Of a stretch of 64,000 bases of DNA, positions 22,501-30,106 are shown piece by piece (the first letter of the stretch is position 1; the number at the start of each line of letters is the position of its first letter). A program made the position numbers and the translations under genes. The stretch is from JBMNUM01 sp050946275 (GTDB taxonomy: Bacteria; Actinomycetota; Coriobacteriia; Coriobacteriales; CADBOM01), in contig JBMNUM010000007.1 of the NCBI GenBank assembly GCA_050946275.1, positions 1 to 64,000 of the forward strand, read 5' to 3'. The notes under the pieces are model-generated. The model was given only the letters and a program-made list of their open reading frames with translations, ran no database searches and had not been told where the DNA came from.

Positions 22501-25500
22501 GTCGACAACGGAACCGCCGGGCTCGATCCAGCCGACAAGCCCAGGCTACGCTATGTGAACGCCTTGGTGACTGCGTCAACCGCGACGGGCGATGACGGGC
22601 GCCAGCACATAACCTTCAAGGTGGGCAGCCCGACGTCCACCAACGGCAGCTATAGGAACATACACTACGATCCCGCGGTGAAGAAGTACTATCTCAATCC
22701 CGGCGAGGCGCTGCGTTTCGGCTACAACGTGCTCGTTCCCGAGTACGCGAAGACGGACGACCTCGCGACCAATACGGTCGCCATGCCCTACTACGATTAC
22801 TACGGCACGGACTTTGCCCTCCACGTTCCCAACGAGAACGGCGAGGGCGGCGCCCTGCCGAAGGTCCGCGTGAACACCGGCGCCAAGGCAAACGATGGCG
22901 GGTGCCAGACGATGAGCGGCGAGCAGGTGGAGAGCAAGTACGGAATGGATGCCTCTGCCTATCAGGATGAGCTCTACAACAACCACGAGGGAGGCAACTG
23001 GCTGGTCTCCAGCGCAACGGTCAAGCGCGCGCCCATAATTCCCGGCGTCCAGAAGGCGATTGGGGGCAAGACACCTCGCGTGGACAACCCCACCGCCACG
23101 ACCATCCAGGGCTCCAAGGGATCGACCCCGTCGGCGCTCTATGGATCCGCCTATGTCGGCGGTGCGGTGGCGAGCGACATCATCAACTGGCGTCTGCGCG
23201 TGTTTAGCGAGGCTGGGAGCGATGATGGCGATGTGGCCGGCACCATGATGGGCTACACGGTGGTCGACACGGTGGACGGTCCCTATAGATTCACGGGCCA
23301 GGTGTTCTACAACATGTACAGGGCCGGGTCGAAGCAGACGCGCAACAGCCAGTACCTCTTCACCTTGGGTTCGCGTGCGGATGGAGATACCCAGGTGCGC
23401 ATCTCGTCGGGCGGCGGCCTCTCCGCCTCCGGCTGGCGCATGCTCAACATCGGCTCCGCCGAGGATGATTCCGACGATGATTGGTTCCAGTTCGGCACGG
23501 GCACGAGGTCTGGCAAGGTCAAGATCGAGCAGGATGCCGATGGCAGGGAGATCATGACGATTCGCCTCGACGGCACCGCCTACTCGATCGCGGGAGGACT
23601 CTGGGCCGACTTCTGCGTGCACACGCAGTTCGCCTCCGAGGACATGCCCATCTCCGAGGGCAAGTACAACGATGTCGTCCTCTGGCCCGACCAGGATTAC
23701 GATCCCGCCGACGTTGCCCAGGGCCGCGCCCGGACGGAGGAGCAGTACAAGGACGATGGCACAATCGAGATAGTCAACAACGGCATCCAGAGCGGTGCTT
23801 CCGTGATGCTCTCGATGGGATTCACCACCGCGAGCTGGAAGAGCATCGCGGAGCTGAATGCCAATGGGTCGCCGACGGGCGCGAAGGCGCGTTCGGATGA
23901 CTCGCCGAACTACGTCACGCTCGACGAGAAGCACAACCCGTTCCGCTATGACCTGTACATGATCGGTCCGACGCGTGTCACGGCCAGGATCGTCTTCATC
24001 GATGACCTGCCGCAGGAAGGCGACCATAGCGCGTTCGTCGAGGCGGATAAGCGCAATTCGGAATTCACCGTGGGCTTCTGGGCGGATAATCCCGACTTCG
24101 CCGTCACGATCGCCCCGAAGCAGGGCGGTGCGGAGAAGAAGCTCAATCCCGGGCAATACCAGCTCCAGGTCACGGACCGGACCGAGTTCACGGACGATGA
24201 TTGGAACGGCGAGGGAGAAGGCTGGACCGATATCACGGAGGCCACCGACGACGAGCGCAGGACCGCGCTCCAAAGCGCCCGCTCGTTCCGCATCGTCATC
24301 GCGGACGAGAATGCCTGGCAAGACAAGGACAAGAGCAAGTGGCTCATGGGGCCGGAGTGCCAGATGCACATCTCCTTCAACGCCGTCGTCGACGACCCTG
24401 CCGCCAAGCCCGGGCAATACGCTTGGAACAGCTTCGGCTACCGGTACATGGTGCCGCTCGTGTTCAACGATTCCCCAACCCCGGATAACGGGCTCGCGCT
24501 CGAGGCGCAGCCGCTCAACGTCGGCGTGCGCATCCCCTCGGCGCCCTCGCTCGAGAAGAAGCTCACCGAGCTCGCGCAGGCGATGGAGACGAAGGTCATC
24601 GAGGTCGAGCGCCAGTCGGTCGACGAGGAGACGGGCGAGCCGCTCTTCGACGAGAACGGCGATCCGATCATGGAGACCGTCGAGGAGGAAGTCACCGAGC
24701 CGGCGACCACCCCGGTGCTCGACGAGGACGGCAATCCCGTCACCGATGCCGACGGCAACCCCGTCACGGAGCCTGTCATGGAGCATGCGGCGCACAAGGC
24801 CGCCATGGACCTCGACTTCGGCTTCATCGTCTACGAGGGCAACCCCATCGCGGAGCTCGACAACGCTCTCGAGATGACGAATGCGGACATCGCCGCCGCG
24901 CTCGGCGACCGCAAGTACATCTATGTGCCGCTGAAGGTCGAGGAGGGCAAGTCCTCTGCCAAGGCCAACCTGTGGGAATGGGAGTTCACCGCCGCCTACG
25001 ACGAGGAGACCGACTCCTTCAAGACGGTCGAGGTGACCGATGATTCCGGTGCGAAGAAGCCGAACTGGTATTGGAAGGACGGCACCCGCTATACAGTGGT
25101 CGAGCTGCCCGTCGGCGACTACGACTACGACCTGCTCACGCTCCAGACGGCCGGCGTGCCGCAGGAGAAGAACAACGTCGCCTTCGACAACACGAGCAGC
25201 CGTATCATCCCGCTCATCGGCACCAACGAGTGGGGTCCCGAGTACACGAGCGTCACGGGTGCCAAGGTGTGGAAGGACGCCGGCAACCAGGACGGCGTGC
25301 GGCCCTCCGAGGTCGTGGTTCGCCTGCTCGCCGATGGCGAGGAGGTCGACTCGAGGACGGTCACGGCGGGAACCGGTTGGAAGTGGGAGTTCACGAACCT
25401 GCTGGCGAACAACGAGGACGGAACGCCCATCGTCTATCAGACGACCGAGGATGCGGTCGACGATTACAGCGCCACGGTCGAGACGGTCAAGGACAACCCC

Positions 25501-26010
25501 TACGACTTCAAGGTCACGAACAAGCACACGCCCGGCAAGACGAGCGTGTCGGTTTCGAAGGTCTGGGACGACGGCGACAACTCCGACGGCTTCCGCCCGC
25601 GCAGCGTCACGATCCACCTGCTCGCCAACGGCAAGGACACAGGCAAGAAGCTGAAGCTCACCTCCGCGAACAACTGGATGGGCACCTTCACGGGGCTCGA
25701 TATGCGAAAGGACGGGAAGGACCTCAGGTACACGGTCACCGAGGATGAGGTCGACAGCTACACCACCGTCATATCGGGTGATGCGAAGAAGGGCTATGTG
25801 GTCACGAACATGCACATGACGTCTGGGTCGTCGGGCATGGACGGCGACAGCCCCTGCCCGGATTGCGACAACGGCAAGAACGGCAAGAAGTCGAAGCTCG
25901 CCAAGGCCGGCGACGAGGCTCCTATCGGCTTGATGTTGCTGCTCGTGGGTGCCGGAGCGGTTGCGCTCGCCGCAAGTCGGAAGACGGGCAGGTCGCGTCG
26001 CGAAAGCTAG
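16549..26010 (+). CDS. Giant BspA/Cna-B-type surface protein, possible sortase substrate
   Basis: About 3153 residues from the GTG at 16549. Order: hydrophobic signal segment (1-21); acidic Ala/Glu/Ser/Asp-rich linker (about 22-95); BspA-type leucine-rich repeats (about 160-650, units such as IGDEAFRGCDKLETVNL); a long Thr/Asn/Tyr/Gly-rich adhesin-like region (about 700-2750). A DEDGNPVTDADGNPVT low-complexity linker follows. Two Cna-B domains (about 2900-2990 and 2997-3095) retain the isopeptide triad pattern (Lys in KVW, Glu in TTED/TVTED, Asn in VTN). The tail has a CPDC motif, then LAKAGDEAP, a membrane helix and RKTGRSRRES, resembling a cell-wall sorting signal but with Ala where LPxTG has Thr. 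With this start the signal peptide has no basic n-region. The same frame reads ATG CAG ATT CAA CGG ATA TAG CCA CGC GTG from 16522, so the natural start may be 16522 with an amber interruption at codon 7. A role in adhesion is inferred. Confidence 0.88.
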   Translation: MLAAFLLVAALVPIGMGVAFAEPDGAGSESTEIIENPATSNDDSTAEPSAEGDQSVDGEMGDSSGDSQPDGAAGQQAADGEAAEQDAESETPAAGEASFELFEDIASGTLANDWQWKLVSGEEDGETVYKLTFEYTGTADPVPALAIPENFIEGIANDLGENKDKITKIEVPEGATTIGTNAFKDMPALEDVELPKTLTAIGDEAFRGCDKLETVNLEDTKIKDASKSMFQNCSSLKGVKFPSTLTRILADAFNGCSSLKTADFSDVTGLTVVRANAFRDSGLESIDIPDSITSIQESVFEGCKSLKTASMPALSYLNSNLSDEKRLFANCSALEELTFHPVSRSVYSRANLPDQVLIGDNSLKKLDLSGYSNYSYGFKLQDNSTSLKLFGNNDLSKLEEIVLPTSTNVTIGNGVFSGKTGLKSLDVFTNPQSVTSIGTSAFENSGLTKADLSDWTNSSLTTIPENAFANCKNLSEVVIPANITTLGKQAFANDPELKSVAVNSKTLTSVDKTVFDGTVNDMTITIGKDVEQLTANFFVVAPESAKIKFEGESIIKIDPATYSGGLRPLKDLGGTYWVTEEGVLYKLDDDGTASLAYVPDDLESYTVPETLTTTTDAGVPGATYTVDRMKAHAVHHAPSLTSLTFEAPQNVIIEPSAFSGRSTSSDAKGLTVNGKTEIDPDDFALVSIICDYPLKSDVTGSNLVPTITSTAENPDGSLAVKTMIVVSEKAPGEDDIYHYKTGEEAIYTIAIRNGDNVMDDVVRVYISYDNSGQNMGSFPPGEYTIVNSTPPYNKYPVKVVETGAKGVYYYEITGIQPGETLAFNCHTLYPHPNTSGGTMHIWTTTLTAEEAAAQEGRLINPTDYMQLEWTTTPITYDLEKNRSYVWGYPNGTSSSGVNQNASIKVNNSGEATVANLAFTINEKNHEGSSAVSQGGDYIRWVQYEDIVDLPDELSWRPDVIEAIKKGAGSSGGSDGWWIEDGSTYCDYSWSRTTGTVSTKVVKVRAGGKVYDLAHIYDKNSSRSNILGITPEIVEVDGQQKLKLTWRMNNPVLNSYGSADNEYPIQQFYLRFGDNVILADVDAVNDLFDENPGATESPLKVHNDATEKRHYSYSPVQTAEDDASDPVDANAGMDVTKFWSSNSSGYVKGGTYDPATIRISNTGIMGIDQWGSLVQATGEDGKPMTDEQGKPVYEKDSKGRDKTNGRIVEDTLPTMHFIEPGNIEAMLNATTTAGSGAGAQTVPIGDWLTITISSATLCTPGQYQPVDGTDQNNKYTVGNNSNIQAGSDEGARVKEKASFTITKTDEGSITVTLAGDTIAENNKTYTIGDGGDYATIEDLFDAVGFFPTRNTAYKLTYDAPEGFMLKAGQILNFDLKSTMKTTPMMLTSDARNYNSGSYGSSARNTATVKANVGGTLVTRNPYTDYRYWSHELYFYKNGFVEGSNTTLSGSEIKVDQGTVLDFYLNGYTSGNTRLYEHQLMSDYMDGAMVALAPVAQNPDLTAPDGSALETYTSGGTTYWLLNKPGTYENVKIGSTSRNGAASYETRTLTVSETVSGGKRTSLATFIQWQPWENWGTGGNTAARVYYKVLVSAEEAGLITEGGDESDSFSINNKAWLGDHQGHRLWDWLIGEYQVYSMGKHIVDPENGKGDGTDTTATGGGLIDYSRVHVGETVTYQMEVNNLTPVPTKLTGKSLRDALPDTYGVFAWTRGDDSTPANVENLRYIATDGVTITAGTGDDKVNLDTHGGTNPNDTYWTIVPSTKSRQHRDGSTITTLSRNGGYDINWSDDFAINFNGHGSVKILVDLKFPERPVDGASTWDQYVAKVRGEELYNTFYVNGLWDEVSHTLEATGKPVLYKGVYDTGLTTHGTGTSTYSASYTSNKSRYWYANGTTPSSYSDEDLKAETVTYYTVLYNGSFDRMYLSDLQDQLPRGFTFNTMSNYCYGVTDLTASSWSQYGYVGYASPSSTRSTTNTEYPSESYKVATVVDNGTAGLDPADKPRLRYVNALVTASTATGDDGRQHITFKVGSPTSTNGSYRNIHYDPAVKKYYLNPGEALRFGYNVLVPEYAKTDDLATNTVAMPYYDYYGTDFALHVPNENGEGGALPKVRVNTGAKANDGGCQTMSGEQVESKYGMDASAYQDELYNNHEGGNWLVSSATVKRAPIIPGVQKAIGGKTPRVDNPTATTIQGSKGSTPSALYGSAYVGGAVASDIINWRLRVFSEAGSDDGDVAGTMMGYTVVDTVDGPYRFTGQVFYNMYRAGSKQTRNSQYLFTLGSRADGDTQVRISSGGGLSASGWRMLNIGSAEDDSDDDWFQFGTGTRSGKVKIEQDADGREIMTIRLDGTAYSIAGGLWADFCVHTQFASEDMPISEGKYNDVVLWPDQDYDPADVAQGRARTEEQYKDDGTIEIVNNGIQSGASVMLSMGFTTASWKSIAELNANGSPTGAKARSDDSPNYVTLDEKHNPFRYDLYMIGPTRVTARIVFIDDLPQEGDHSAFVEADKRNSEFTVGFWADNPDFAVTIAPKQGGAEKKLNPGQYQLQVTDRTEFTDDDWNGEGEGWTDITEATDDERRTALQSARSFRIVIADENAWQDKDKSKWLMGPECQMHISFNAVVDDPAAKPGQYAWNSFGYRYMVPLVFNDSPTPDNGLALEAQPLNVGVRIPSAPSLEKKLTELAQAMETKVIEVERQSVDEETGEPLFDENGDPIMETVEEEVTEPATTPVLDEDGNPVTDADGNPVTEPVMEHAAHKAAMDLDFGFIVYEGNPIAELDNALEMTNADIAAALGDRKYIYVPLKVEEGKSSAKANLWEWEFTAAYDEETDSFKTVEVTDDSGAKKPNWYWKDGTRYTVVELPVGDYDYDLLTLQTAGVPQEKNNVAFDNTSSRIIPLIGTNEWGPEYTSVTGAKVWKDAGNQDGVRPSEVVVRLLADGEEVDSRTVTAGTGWKWEFTNLLANNEDGTPIVYQTTEDAVDDYSATVETVKDNPYDFKVTNKHTPGKTSVSVSKVWDDGDNSDGFRPRSVTIHLLANGKDTGKKLKLTSANNWMGTFTGLDMRKDGKDLRYTVTEDEVDSYTTVISGDAKKGYVVTNMHMTSGSSGMDGDSPCPDCDNGKNGKKSKLAKAGDEAPIGLMLLLVGAGAVALAASRKTGRSRRES

Positions 26011-26041
26011 CAAATGAATTGCGTTCAAGGTTGTCCACCGA

Positions 26042-26073
26042 AACGCCGCGGACCTGGTCCGCGGCGTTTTCAT
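26042..26073 (+). terminator. Strong Rho-independent terminator after the giant surface-protein gene
   Basis: Arms AACGCCGCGGAC and GTCCGCGGCGTT around a CTG-type loop, followed by TTC, 32 nt past the TAG stop. It separates the surface-protein gene from the sulfatase gene. Confidence 0.85.
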
Positions 26074-26139
26074 ATGCAGGTACAATCGGGAGTTGACGAT
26101 GCCCCGGCAGACGCAATTCGAGAGGCGAGGAGGTGTTCG

Positions 26140-27696
26140 GTGACGGAGGTTGAACCGCCAAAGCGCAAGATTTCGCGCGGTGTATCTCGTGCTCTCTGGA
26201 TTCTGCTCGCGGTGTTCATCGTCGGCTCCGTCGTCTGGTTCTTCACCGAGCGCTGGTTCTTCGAAACCTGGTCGGACCTGTACACCGACGAGTTGGTCTA
26301 TCACCTCAACGTCTCTTTCGAGGGCACAAACCCCGATATGATCTGGGATTACGTGCTCCACTATCTCGTTCCGGAGATCATCGTCATCGGCATCATGATC
26401 GGCATCCTCTTCCCCATGCATCACCGGTGGGTGAAGGGGCGCACGAAACGTGTTCCCAATGCATGGCGCGTCGCGATCGCGGTCATCTGCGTCATCTGCT
26501 GCGTGCTTCTGGGCGTCGCCTCCTACGATTTCGAGCAGCGGGTCGGGCCTGCGGCGTATGTGGCGAGCGACTTCTCGAGCGAGCCCGATTTCACCGAGCA
26601 GCATTACGCGGATCCCAGCAGCGTCGCCATCGCATCCCCCGAGCACAAGCGCAATCTCATCTACATCTACCTGGAATCCTGCGAGGTCACGTACGCGGAT
26701 AAGGCAAGTGGGGGAGCGTTCGAGCGCAACGTCATTCCCGAGCTGACACGCTTGTCGCGGGAGAATGACAACTTCTCCGGTGCCGACGGCAAGCTGGACG
26801 GCGGCATCTCTCTGCCCGGCTCCACCTGGACGATGGGCGCCATGTTCGCGCAGTCGACGGGCTTGCCCCTCAAGATTCCGCTGTTCCGGGATGCCATGAA
26901 CCATCAGACGGAGTTCTTCCCGGGAACGACGGCGATCGGTGACATCCTCGAGGCGGAGGGGTATGAGCAGGAGCTGCTCATCGGATCCGATGCGGCGTTC
27001 GGCGGTCGTGATCTGTTCTTCCACGACCATGGCGATTTCGCGATCGTGGATTATCCCTATGCGATCGAGCATGGCTGGATTCCCGAGGACTATCTCGAAT
27101 TCTGGGGATACGAGGATGAGAAGCTGTTCGCCAATGCGCGTAAGGAGCTCGCGAGGCTCGCCGCCGGCGACAAGCCGTTCAACCTCACACTGCTCACCGT
27201 GGACACGCACTTCGAGGACGGCTACAAGTGCCGGCTGTGCAGGAATGAGTTCGGGGAGCAGTACGCAGATGCTTTTGCTTGCGCGAGCAGGCAAGTGGAC
27301 GCTTTCATCAAGTGGGTGCAGCAGCAGGACTTCTACGAGGACACGACGATCGTGATCTGCGGAGACCATCCGACTATGGACGTCGACTTCTGCGAGGACG
27401 TTCCCGAGGACTATCAGCGCCGCACCGTGACGGCCGTGATCAATTCCGCGGTGGACCCGGCCGACCCGCAGCGCACGCGGGTATATTCGACGTTCGACAT
27501 GTTCCCGACGACACTCGCGGCGATGGGCGCGCAAATAGAGGGAGATCGCCTGGGGCTGGGAACGAACCTCTACGGTTCCAGGGACACTCTCGTCGAGGAG
27601 CTCGGCGTTGCGGAATGCCAGGAGCAGCTGGCGGGCGCATCCAGGTTCCTCGAGAATTTCGAGAGCGAGGCGGTTCCGCCAAAGCAGAGGAAGTAA
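26140..27696 (+). CDS. LTA-synthase/MdoB-like sulfatase-family membrane enzyme
   Basis: A 518-residue alkaline-phosphatase-superfamily protein with three N-terminal membrane helices (about 18-40, 67-90, 107-127) and an extracytoplasmic sulfatase-like domain. Recognisable elements: IYIYLES with the usual metal-binding Glu, the nucleophile region GSTWTMGAMFAQSTGLPL, LTVDTHFEDGYKCRLC, and TTIVICGDHPTMD with Asp-His ligands. Family members transfer phosphoglycerol to lipoteichoic acid or periplasmic glucans; the actual acceptor here cannot be told. The GTG at 26140 is chosen for the AGGAGG 6 nt upstream; an ATG at 26074 in frame has none. A GtrA-type gene lies convergent downstream, so both may serve surface glycopolymers. 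Confidence 0.87.
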   Translation: MTEVEPPKRKISRGVSRALWILLAVFIVGSVVWFFTERWFFETWSDLYTDELVYHLNVSFEGTNPDMIWDYVLHYLVPEIIVIGIMIGILFPMHHRWVKGRTKRVPNAWRVAIAVICVICCVLLGVASYDFEQRVGPAAYVASDFSSEPDFTEQHYADPSSVAIASPEHKRNLIYIYLESCEVTYADKASGGAFERNVIPELTRLSRENDNFSGADGKLDGGISLPGSTWTMGAMFAQSTGLPLKIPLFRDAMNHQTEFFPGTTAIGDILEAEGYEQELLIGSDAAFGGRDLFFHDHGDFAIVDYPYAIEHGWIPEDYLEFWGYEDEKLFANARKELARLAAGDKPFNLTLLTVDTHFEDGYKCRLCRNEFGEQYADAFACASRQVDAFIKWVQQQDFYEDTTIVICGDHPTMDVDFCEDVPEDYQRRTVTAVINSAVDPADPQRTRVYSTFDMFPTTLAAMGAQIEGDRLGLGTNLYGSRDTLVEELGVAECQEQLAGASRFLENFESEAVPPKQRK

Positions 27697-27726
27697 TCCA
27701 ATCGCTACTTACCGATGGCCCGGGTC

Positions 27727-28164
27727 CTAGCCGTCGAAGTTCATCCTTCCCCGGCCCTCGAGGTAGATCTTGCGCGTCACGTAGTTGTAGATCGAGACGA
27801 TGATGGACGCGATGAGCTTCGCGAGCATGTAGCCCCAGCCGCCCACCTCGACGAGCGCGACCAGCAGCAGCTGGTTGATGCCGAGGCCTATGAGGCTGAG
27901 AACGACGAAAACGATGAAGATGACCTGCTGGCTGTGCTTCGAGCGCACCGAGAACACCCATCGCACGCTGAGCACGTAATTGTAGATCGTGCCGATGGTG
28001 TAGGAGAGGATGTTGCTCGTGGTGTAGTCGAAGCCGACGAACTCCGTGAACACCCACAGGAGTACGTAGTCGATGAGAAACGCCGTGATACCCACCACGG
28101 AGAATTTCAGCATCTGCTTTATCAGCGCGATCAGCGATGGCCGATCTTGAAGTTTGCCCGTCAT
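27727..28164 (-). CDS. GtrA-family membrane protein
   Basis: A 145-residue protein with four predicted membrane helices, matching the GtrA family: FSVVGITAFLIDYVLLWVF, then NILSYTIGTIYNYVLSVRWVF, then a C-terminal YNYVTRKIYLEGRGRM. The family is implicated in moving polyprenyl-linked sugars across the membrane for surface polysaccharide decoration. The start at 28164 (MTGKLQDRPS) is preceded by AGGGA; a longer frame from 28302 lacks family similarity. Convergent with the sulfatase gene, with 30 nt between stops. Confidence 0.88.
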   Translation of the reverse strand: MTGKLQDRPSLIALIKQMLKFSVVGITAFLIDYVLLWVFTEFVGFDYTTSNILSYTIGTIYNYVLSVRWVFSVRSKHSQQVIFIVFVVLSLIGLGINQLLLVALVEVGGWGYMLAKLIASIIVSIYNYVTRKIYLEGRGRMNFDG

Positions 28165-28355
28165 CCGTCCCTGCTTTTCCGGATATAACCCATTAATTAT
28201 GACATAGCGCAATGTGCTTGGGGTGTGGAGCCTTATCCCGTGCAGCCATGATAGGCGGGCGGTCGGTCGTGTAGAGTGCTGCCCGATGCCGCATTTGCGC
28301 ATGCTATGCTAGGAAACTGGAATTTCATTGAGGCGCGCGACGTAAGGAGAGGCGT

Positions 28356-29081
28356 ATGGTGACGATCAACACGCGTTCGTTTGGACGGGGGGCGGACGGT
28401 CTCCGACCGGTGAAGGTGACGCGCAACTATCTCGAGAACGCGTACGGCTCCTGCCTTATCGAGTGCGGAAACACGAGGGTCCTGTGCGCCGCGACCATCG
28501 AGGATACCGTGCCCTCTTGGATGAAGGGGAAGGGGAGGGGCTGGGTCACCGCCGAGTATGCCATGCTCCCCGCGGCCACATCCAAGCGCACCCCTCGAGA
28601 GACGAATGGGCGAAAGGGGCGCTCGCAGGAGATTCAGCGCCTCATCGGCCGTTCCCTGCGCGCCGCCGTCGACATGAAGGTGCTCGGCGAGGCGACCGTC
28701 ACGCTCGATTGCGATGTCATCCAGGCCGACGGGGGCACCCGAACCGCATCGATCACGGGAGCGTGGATCGCCCTGCACGATGCGCTCGAAACCTGGAAGA
28801 ACGCCGGCCGCATCAAGGCGAACCCGATCGTCTCGCAGATTGCGGCGGTGAGCGTCGGCATGGTGGACGGCAGGGTCCTCCTCGATCTCGACTACCACGA
28901 GGATTCGCGCGCAGAGATCGACATGAATCTCGTGATGAACGCGAACGGGGAGTTCATCGAAGTACAGGGGACGGGCGAGCGCGCCACATTCAACAGGGGC
29001 CGTCTCGACTCGCTGCTCGACGTCGGTGAGAAGGGGCTGTACGAACTGCTGCAGATCCAGCGCGATGCGCTCGGGCTATAG
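28356..29081 (+). CDS. rph: Ribonuclease PH
   Basis: Phosphorolytic 3'-5' exoribonuclease that trims tRNA 3' ends. The 241-residue product is full length and carries the conserved GSCLIECGNTRVLCAATIED, GRGWVTAEYAMLP, the basic RSQEIQRLIGRSLRA, CDVIQADGGTRTASITG and DLDYHEDSRAEIDMN with catalytic acidic residues. rdgB begins 9 nt downstream, a common pairing, so the two probably form an operon. Confidence 0.97.
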   Translation: MVTINTRSFGRGADGLRPVKVTRNYLENAYGSCLIECGNTRVLCAATIEDTVPSWMKGKGRGWVTAEYAMLPAATSKRTPRETNGRKGRSQEIQRLIGRSLRAAVDMKVLGEATVTLDCDVIQADGGTRTASITGAWIALHDALETWKNAGRIKANPIVSQIAAVSVGMVDGRVLLDLDYHEDSRAEIDMNLVMNANGEFIEVQGTGERATFNRGRLDSLLDVGEKGLYELLQIQRDALGL

Positions 29082-29090
29082 GGGGCGGTC

Positions 29091-29702
29091 ATGGGCGAGA
29101 ACGTGAAGCGCGTGGTGGTCGCCACGTCGAATGCGCATAAGGTGACCGAGATCATGAGCATCATCGACATCGATGGCTACGAGTTCGTGCCACTTGGAGA
29201 GCTGGGGGAGTTTCCCGAGCCCGTCGAGGATGGGACGACCTTCCTCGAGAATGCGCGCATCAAGGCGCGCGCAGCGCATGAGGAGACGGGCCTGGCCGCC
29301 ATGGCCGACGACTCCGGAATCGTCGTCGACTCCCTCGGCGGCGCGCCGGGGATCTATTCCTCGCGCTATTCCGGCACGGGAGACGACGGGGCGAACAACG
29401 CCAAGCTGCTCGAGGAGCTCGCCGCTCTTGGCGAGGACGTCGACCGCACGGGCCGCTTCGCCTGCGCCATCGTGTTCATCGACGAGGACGGAACCGAGCT
29501 CCATGCGGAGGCGACGGTCGAGGGGCGCATCGACGATCACGAGCACGGCGAGGGCGGCTTCGGATACGACCCGCTCTTCCTGCCTGACGAGTACGGTGGC
29601 GAGCTGTCGATGGCCGAGATAACCATGGAGCAGAAGAACGCCATCTCGCATCGAGGCCGAGCCCTCAGAAAGCTGCGCGAGCAGCTGGTTTCCCTCAAAT
29701 AA
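29091..29702 (+). CDS. rdgB: dITP/XTP pyrophosphatase (RdgB/HAM1 family)
   Basis: House-cleaning nucleotide pyrophosphatase that removes deaminated purine triphosphates (dITP, XTP). The 203-residue protein has the family motifs TSNAHKVTEI near the N-terminus, FLENARIKARAAHEETG, ADDSGIVVDSLGGAPGIYSSR, GFGYDPLF and the C-terminal ISHRGRAL. It follows rph by 9 nt. The downstream hairpin at 29739-29756 has its T-run on the minus strand, so it mainly serves the convergent tRNA operon. Confidence 0.97.
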   Translation: MGENVKRVVVATSNAHKVTEIMSIIDIDGYEFVPLGELGEFPEPVEDGTTFLENARIKARAAHEETGLAAMADDSGIVVDSLGGAPGIYSSRYSGTGDDGANNAKLLEELAALGEDVDRTGRFACAIVFIDEDGTELHAEATVEGRIDDHEHGEGGFGYDPLFLPDEYGGELSMAEITMEQKNAISHRGRALRKLREQLVSLK

Positions 29703-29738
29703 ATTGGGTATTGCATTGCGCTTGCGGACAAATGAAAA

Positions 29739-29756
29739 AGCCCCATCGCTGGGGCT
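29739..29756 (-). terminator. Terminator of the tRNA-Pro/tRNA-Gly operon
   Basis: AGCCCC/GGGGCT arms. Read on the minus strand they are followed by TTTTTCATTT, 11 nt past the tRNA-Gly CCA. Convergent rdgB ends 37 bp away. Confidence 0.75.
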
Positions 29757-29766
29757 CGTGTAATCA

Positions 29767-29842
29767 TGGAGCGGCGAACGGGACTCGAACCCGCAACAAT
29801 CAGCTTGGAAGGCTGATGCTCTACCAATTGAACTATCGCCGC
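29767..29842 (-). tRNA. tRNA-Gly (anticodon TCC)
   Basis: A 76-nt tRNA including an encoded CCA. Acceptor arms GCGGCGA/TCGCCGC pair fully, the T-arm contains GGGTTCGAGTCCC, and the anticodon loop reads CTTCCAA, giving TCC. It lies 12 nt downstream of tRNA-Pro on the same strand. Confidence 0.95.
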
Positions 29843-29854
29843 TTGTCAAGGTCG

Positions 29855-29931
29855 TGGTCGGGGTGACAGGATTCGAACCTGCGACCCTCTGCTCCCAAAG
29901 CAGATGCGCTACCAAGCTGCGCCACACCCCG
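29855..29931 (-). tRNA. tRNA-Pro (anticodon TGG)
   Basis: A 77-nt tRNA with encoded CCA. Acceptor arms CGGGGTG/CACCCCG, T-arm CAGGTTCGAATCCTG, anticodon loop TTTGGGA, giving TGG. First gene of a two-tRNA operon with a good promoter at 29959-29987. Confidence 0.95.
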
Positions 29932-29958
29932 GCACGCATTCGAAACCACTGTCGTAGT

Positions 29959-29987
29959 AGTTTATCGCCCGCATTGGTGCAGGGCAA
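29959..29987 (-). promoter_or_regulatory. Promoter of the tRNA operon
   Basis: On the minus strand, TTGCCC and TAAACT are separated by exactly 17 bp and lie about 28 bp upstream of the mature tRNA-Pro 5' end. TAAACT also serves as the -10 proposed for the gene at 52130. Confidence 0.6.
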
Positions 29988-30030
29988 CAGGGAAAACCGC
30001 GAGCGATGGGGAGTGGGCGACGGGGCATGA

Positions 30031-30061
30031 AAACGCCCGGCGCGAAATGCACAGGGCGTTT
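30031..30061 (-). terminator. Terminator of the first DUF169 gene
   Basis: AAACGCCC and GGGCGTTT arms. On the minus strand the stem ends in GGGCGTTTTC, 46 nt past the stop of the gene at 30107-30901. Confidence 0.7.
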
Positions 30062-30106
30062 CCGATCGAGCTCTGGCACGTTGAAGTTTCGCGAGGACGT
30101 GATGCG

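Noticed and set aside
22576..27534. A 1652-codon open frame on the minus strand over the giant surface protein and sulfatase
   Set aside because: It spans the ends of two well-supported plus-strand genes and the terminator between them, and has the same shadow composition.
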